In this document: piece after piece, positions 53,113 through 54,644 of the stretch
How positions within the stretch are numbered: position 1 is the stretch's first letter
How the letters are laid out: the number at the start of each line of letters is the position of its first letter
DNA from: an uncultured Methylophilaceae bacterium
GTDB lineage: Bacteria > Pseudomonadota > Gammaproteobacteria > Burkholderiales > Methylophilaceae
Direction: 5' to 3'
Assembly (NCBI GenBank): GCA_903834185.1
Contig: CAILHX010000011.1
Location: 1 to 54,644, forward strand
DNA length: 54,644 nucleotides
Notes under the pieces: generated by a model
Databases searched by the model: none
What the model saw: the letters and a program-made list of their open reading frames with translations, nothing else
What the model was told of the DNA's origin: nothing
Program-made: the position numbers and the translations under genes

Positions 53113-54644
53113 ATGATAAGACGACAAACTGCTACCAGAATACGCCCTCAACTTGAGGACCTTGAACCAAGAATCATGTACGCGGCCGACGCGGGTGCCT
53201 TATTCAACCCCGATGCCATACTGCCAAGTGCCGAAGTCCGCGTCCTGAACACGGCAATCCCGGCAGCCCCTACTGCAAATCAGGCGCAGACCGCTACACG
53301 TAATGAGATCGTGTTCGTCAGCACGGATGTGGCGAATTACCAGACATTGGTGAGCGACATCACCAAGAATGCCGGCCCCAATCGCAATATCCAGGTGGTG
53401 CTACTCGACAGCAATACCAACGGCATCGAACAAATCTCGCAGACGCTGAAGACAGAACACAATGTTGATGCCATCCACATCATCTCGCACGGCAGCGATG
53501 GCGTGATTGATGTGGGCAATACCCAGCTGAATGCAGACGTGCTTGCAAAAAATTCTGCTGTCATCGCCGCCTGGGGGCAAGCATTCAATGCTAACGGTGA
53601 CATTCTCATCTATGGATGTGATGTGGCGGAAACCGCCGTCGGTCAGTCGTTGGTCGCCAAGCTGGGACAACTCACCAAAACTGATGTTGCCGCTTCCAAA
53701 GACCTGACCGGCAGCGCAGCAAAAGGCGGGAACTGGGTGCTGGAATATCAGACCGGCGCGATCAATACCGTCACAGCACTGGATGCGGCGATCACTCAGA
53801 ACTGGTCGGATGTGTTAGCAGCGAACACCGCTCCCGTTCTGGCGCTATCCGGCAGTACCCCCAGCTTTACCGAAGGCGGAGCTGCTGTGACTATAGATGG
53901 CGGCATGACAGTCACTGACGCTGAACTCAGCCCGACCAACTTTGCCGGCGCATCGTTGACCATCAACCGTCATCTTGGTGCAAACGGCCAGGACGTATTC
54001 GCCAATAGCGGTGCCTTATCCGCCCTGACTCAGGGTTCTACTTTTACTGTAGGCGGCATCACCATAGGCACGGTGACGACCAATAGCGGTGGCACTTTGG
54101 TGCTGACTTTTAATACCAATGCCACCAATGCCCGTGTCAATCAGGCATTACAGGCCATCACTTATTCCAACAGCAGTCAGAATCCACCGGCTTCGGTGCA
54201 GCTTGATCTGAAATTCAATGATGGCAATGTCGGGGCTCAAGGCACCGGTGGAGCCTTGACCAGTACCGTCAGCAAAACTGTCAGTATCACTGCCGTCAAT
54301 AACGCTCCCACCATTACCAACGGTGCTACGGTGAGTTTGGCTGGGACCAATGAAAATACCATTTCCGGCACTACTTCGGTAGCGGCCATACTCACCGGTG
54401 CCGGTTACGCAGACGTAGACAGCGCGACTAGTGGTATCGCCATCACTGCAACCGTCGGCAATGCCAACTGGCAATACTCGACGGATGGTGGCACCACCTG
54501 GACCAACTTTGGTGCCGTTACGACGACCAGCGCCTTACTCCTGGACTCCAGTGCACTGGTGCGTTATTCGCCCGATTTGCATAATGGCGAGACCGCCACC
54601 TTTAGCTTCCGCGCCTGGGATGAAACCACGGGTACGGCTTCGAC
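53113..54644 (+). CDS. Giant DUF4347/cadherin-like surface protein, start only
   Basis: The frame is open from the ATG at 53113 to the window end (at least 510 residues; the end is missing). No signal peptide; instead the N-terminus has an LEPRIMYAAD motif (LEPR-type). A DUF4347 domain follows at about 64-215, then repeated Ig/cadherin-like domains (VNNAPTITN, FSFRAWDE; from about 235). Such proteins are usually secreted by a type I system as adhesins. The DUF4347 domain has His126-Gly127 after a hydrophobic strand and Gly168-Cys169 after another, a pair like that of caspase-fold peptidases. Codon and base use is like the neighbours. Confidence 0.85.
   Translation, partial: MIRRQTATRIRPQLEDLEPRIMYAADAGALFNPDAILPSAEVRVLNTAIPAAPTANQAQTATRNEIVFVSTDVANYQTLVSDITKNAGPNRNIQVVLLDSNTNGIEQISQTLKTEHNVDAIHIISHGSDGVIDVGNTQLNADVLAKNSAVIAAWGQAFNANGDILIYGCDVAETAVGQSLVAKLGQLTKTDVAASKDLTGSAAKGGNWVLEYQTGAINTVTALDAAITQNWSDVLAANTAPVLALSGSTPSFTEGGAAVTIDGGMTVTDAELSPTNFAGASLTINRHLGANGQDVFANSGALSALTQGSTFTVGGITIGTVTTNSGGTLVLTFNTNATNARVNQALQAITYSNSSQNPPASVQLDLKFNDGNVGAQGTGGALTSTVSKTVSITAVNNAPTITNGATVSLAGTNENTISGTTSVAAILTGAGYADVDSATSGIAITATVGNANWQYSTDGGTTWTNFGAVTTTSALLLDSSALVRYSPDLHNGETATFSFRAWDETTGTAS

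Overview
The window is chromosomal DNA from a Gram-negative betaproteobacterium. Gene content and order fit Nitrosomonadales, and I would guess a Gallionellaceae-like lineage; this is inference from synteny, not a database match. Supporting signs are the rimP-nusA-infB-rbfA-truB-rpsO-pnp operon, dciA-M23 peptidase-secA, polA beside DUF2782 and thrB, a CIRCE plus sigma-32 groESL promoter, a Kdo hydroxylase, and lipoprotein and outer-membrane chaperone genes. Almost all of it reads as ordinary, densely packed housekeeping sequence. One intact insertion sequence and an accessory right end (from about 45 kb) are the exceptions.

Layout. 1-314: a tRNA-Pro/Arg/His cluster on the minus strand with a clear promoter (tRNA-His is cut by the window edge). 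361-1790: folD and dksA. 1937-10541: the minus-strand translation/transcription operon, headed by a promoter and a leader terminator. 10712-15270: an OFA-type MFS transporter and polA. 15290-18258: a LOG-family protein, a DUF2782 protein, homoserine kinase and a membrane protein. 18453-24682: uvrD, a structured intergenic region that looks like a small RNA, an IS1182-type element with perfect 19-bp ends, then groEL-groES. Two copies of an about 110-140 bp repeat sit directly after the stop codons of the membrane protein gene and of groEL. 24808-29544: IMPACT protein, bioA, an SDR protein, PBP4 and DciA. 29603-34741: M23 peptidase, secA, a 59-aa DUF1289 protein, arfB and a Kdo hydroxylase. 34838-36713: tsaB-rimI-uracil-DNA glycosylase, joined by ATGA overlaps. 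36803-41158: lemA, two TPM-domain genes, proS and a lytic transglycosylase. 41349-45131: a DUF1097 membrane protein, an unknown periplasmic protein, a glycosyltransferase-like protein, queA and tRNA-Leu.

The right end (45.2-54.6 kb) carries a sigma-54-type promoter and a nearly lysine-free flagellin. It is followed by a hairpin-rich stretch that may encode an sRNA, an orphan MlaC-like protein and a tandem pair of Skp/OmpH-like chaperones that both appear to start at TTG. Next come a 750-aa metallo-beta-lactamase protein with two cyclic-nucleotide-binding-like domains, msrB, and a periplasmic adaptor. Last is the start of a giant surface protein (LEPR motif, DUF4347, then cadherin-like repeats) that runs off the window.

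The points I consider most worth following are: (i) the uvrD-IS intergenic RNA candidate with an exposed CUCCUCCC loop and two mutually exclusive stems; (ii) the post-stop-codon repeat family; (iii) the histidine/cysteine pair in the DUF4347 domain of the giant protein, with repeated G4/C4 motifs upstream of its adaptor; and (iv) the MBL/double-cNMP protein next to the duplicated Skp-like pair. No CRISPR array, rRNA or prophage was seen.
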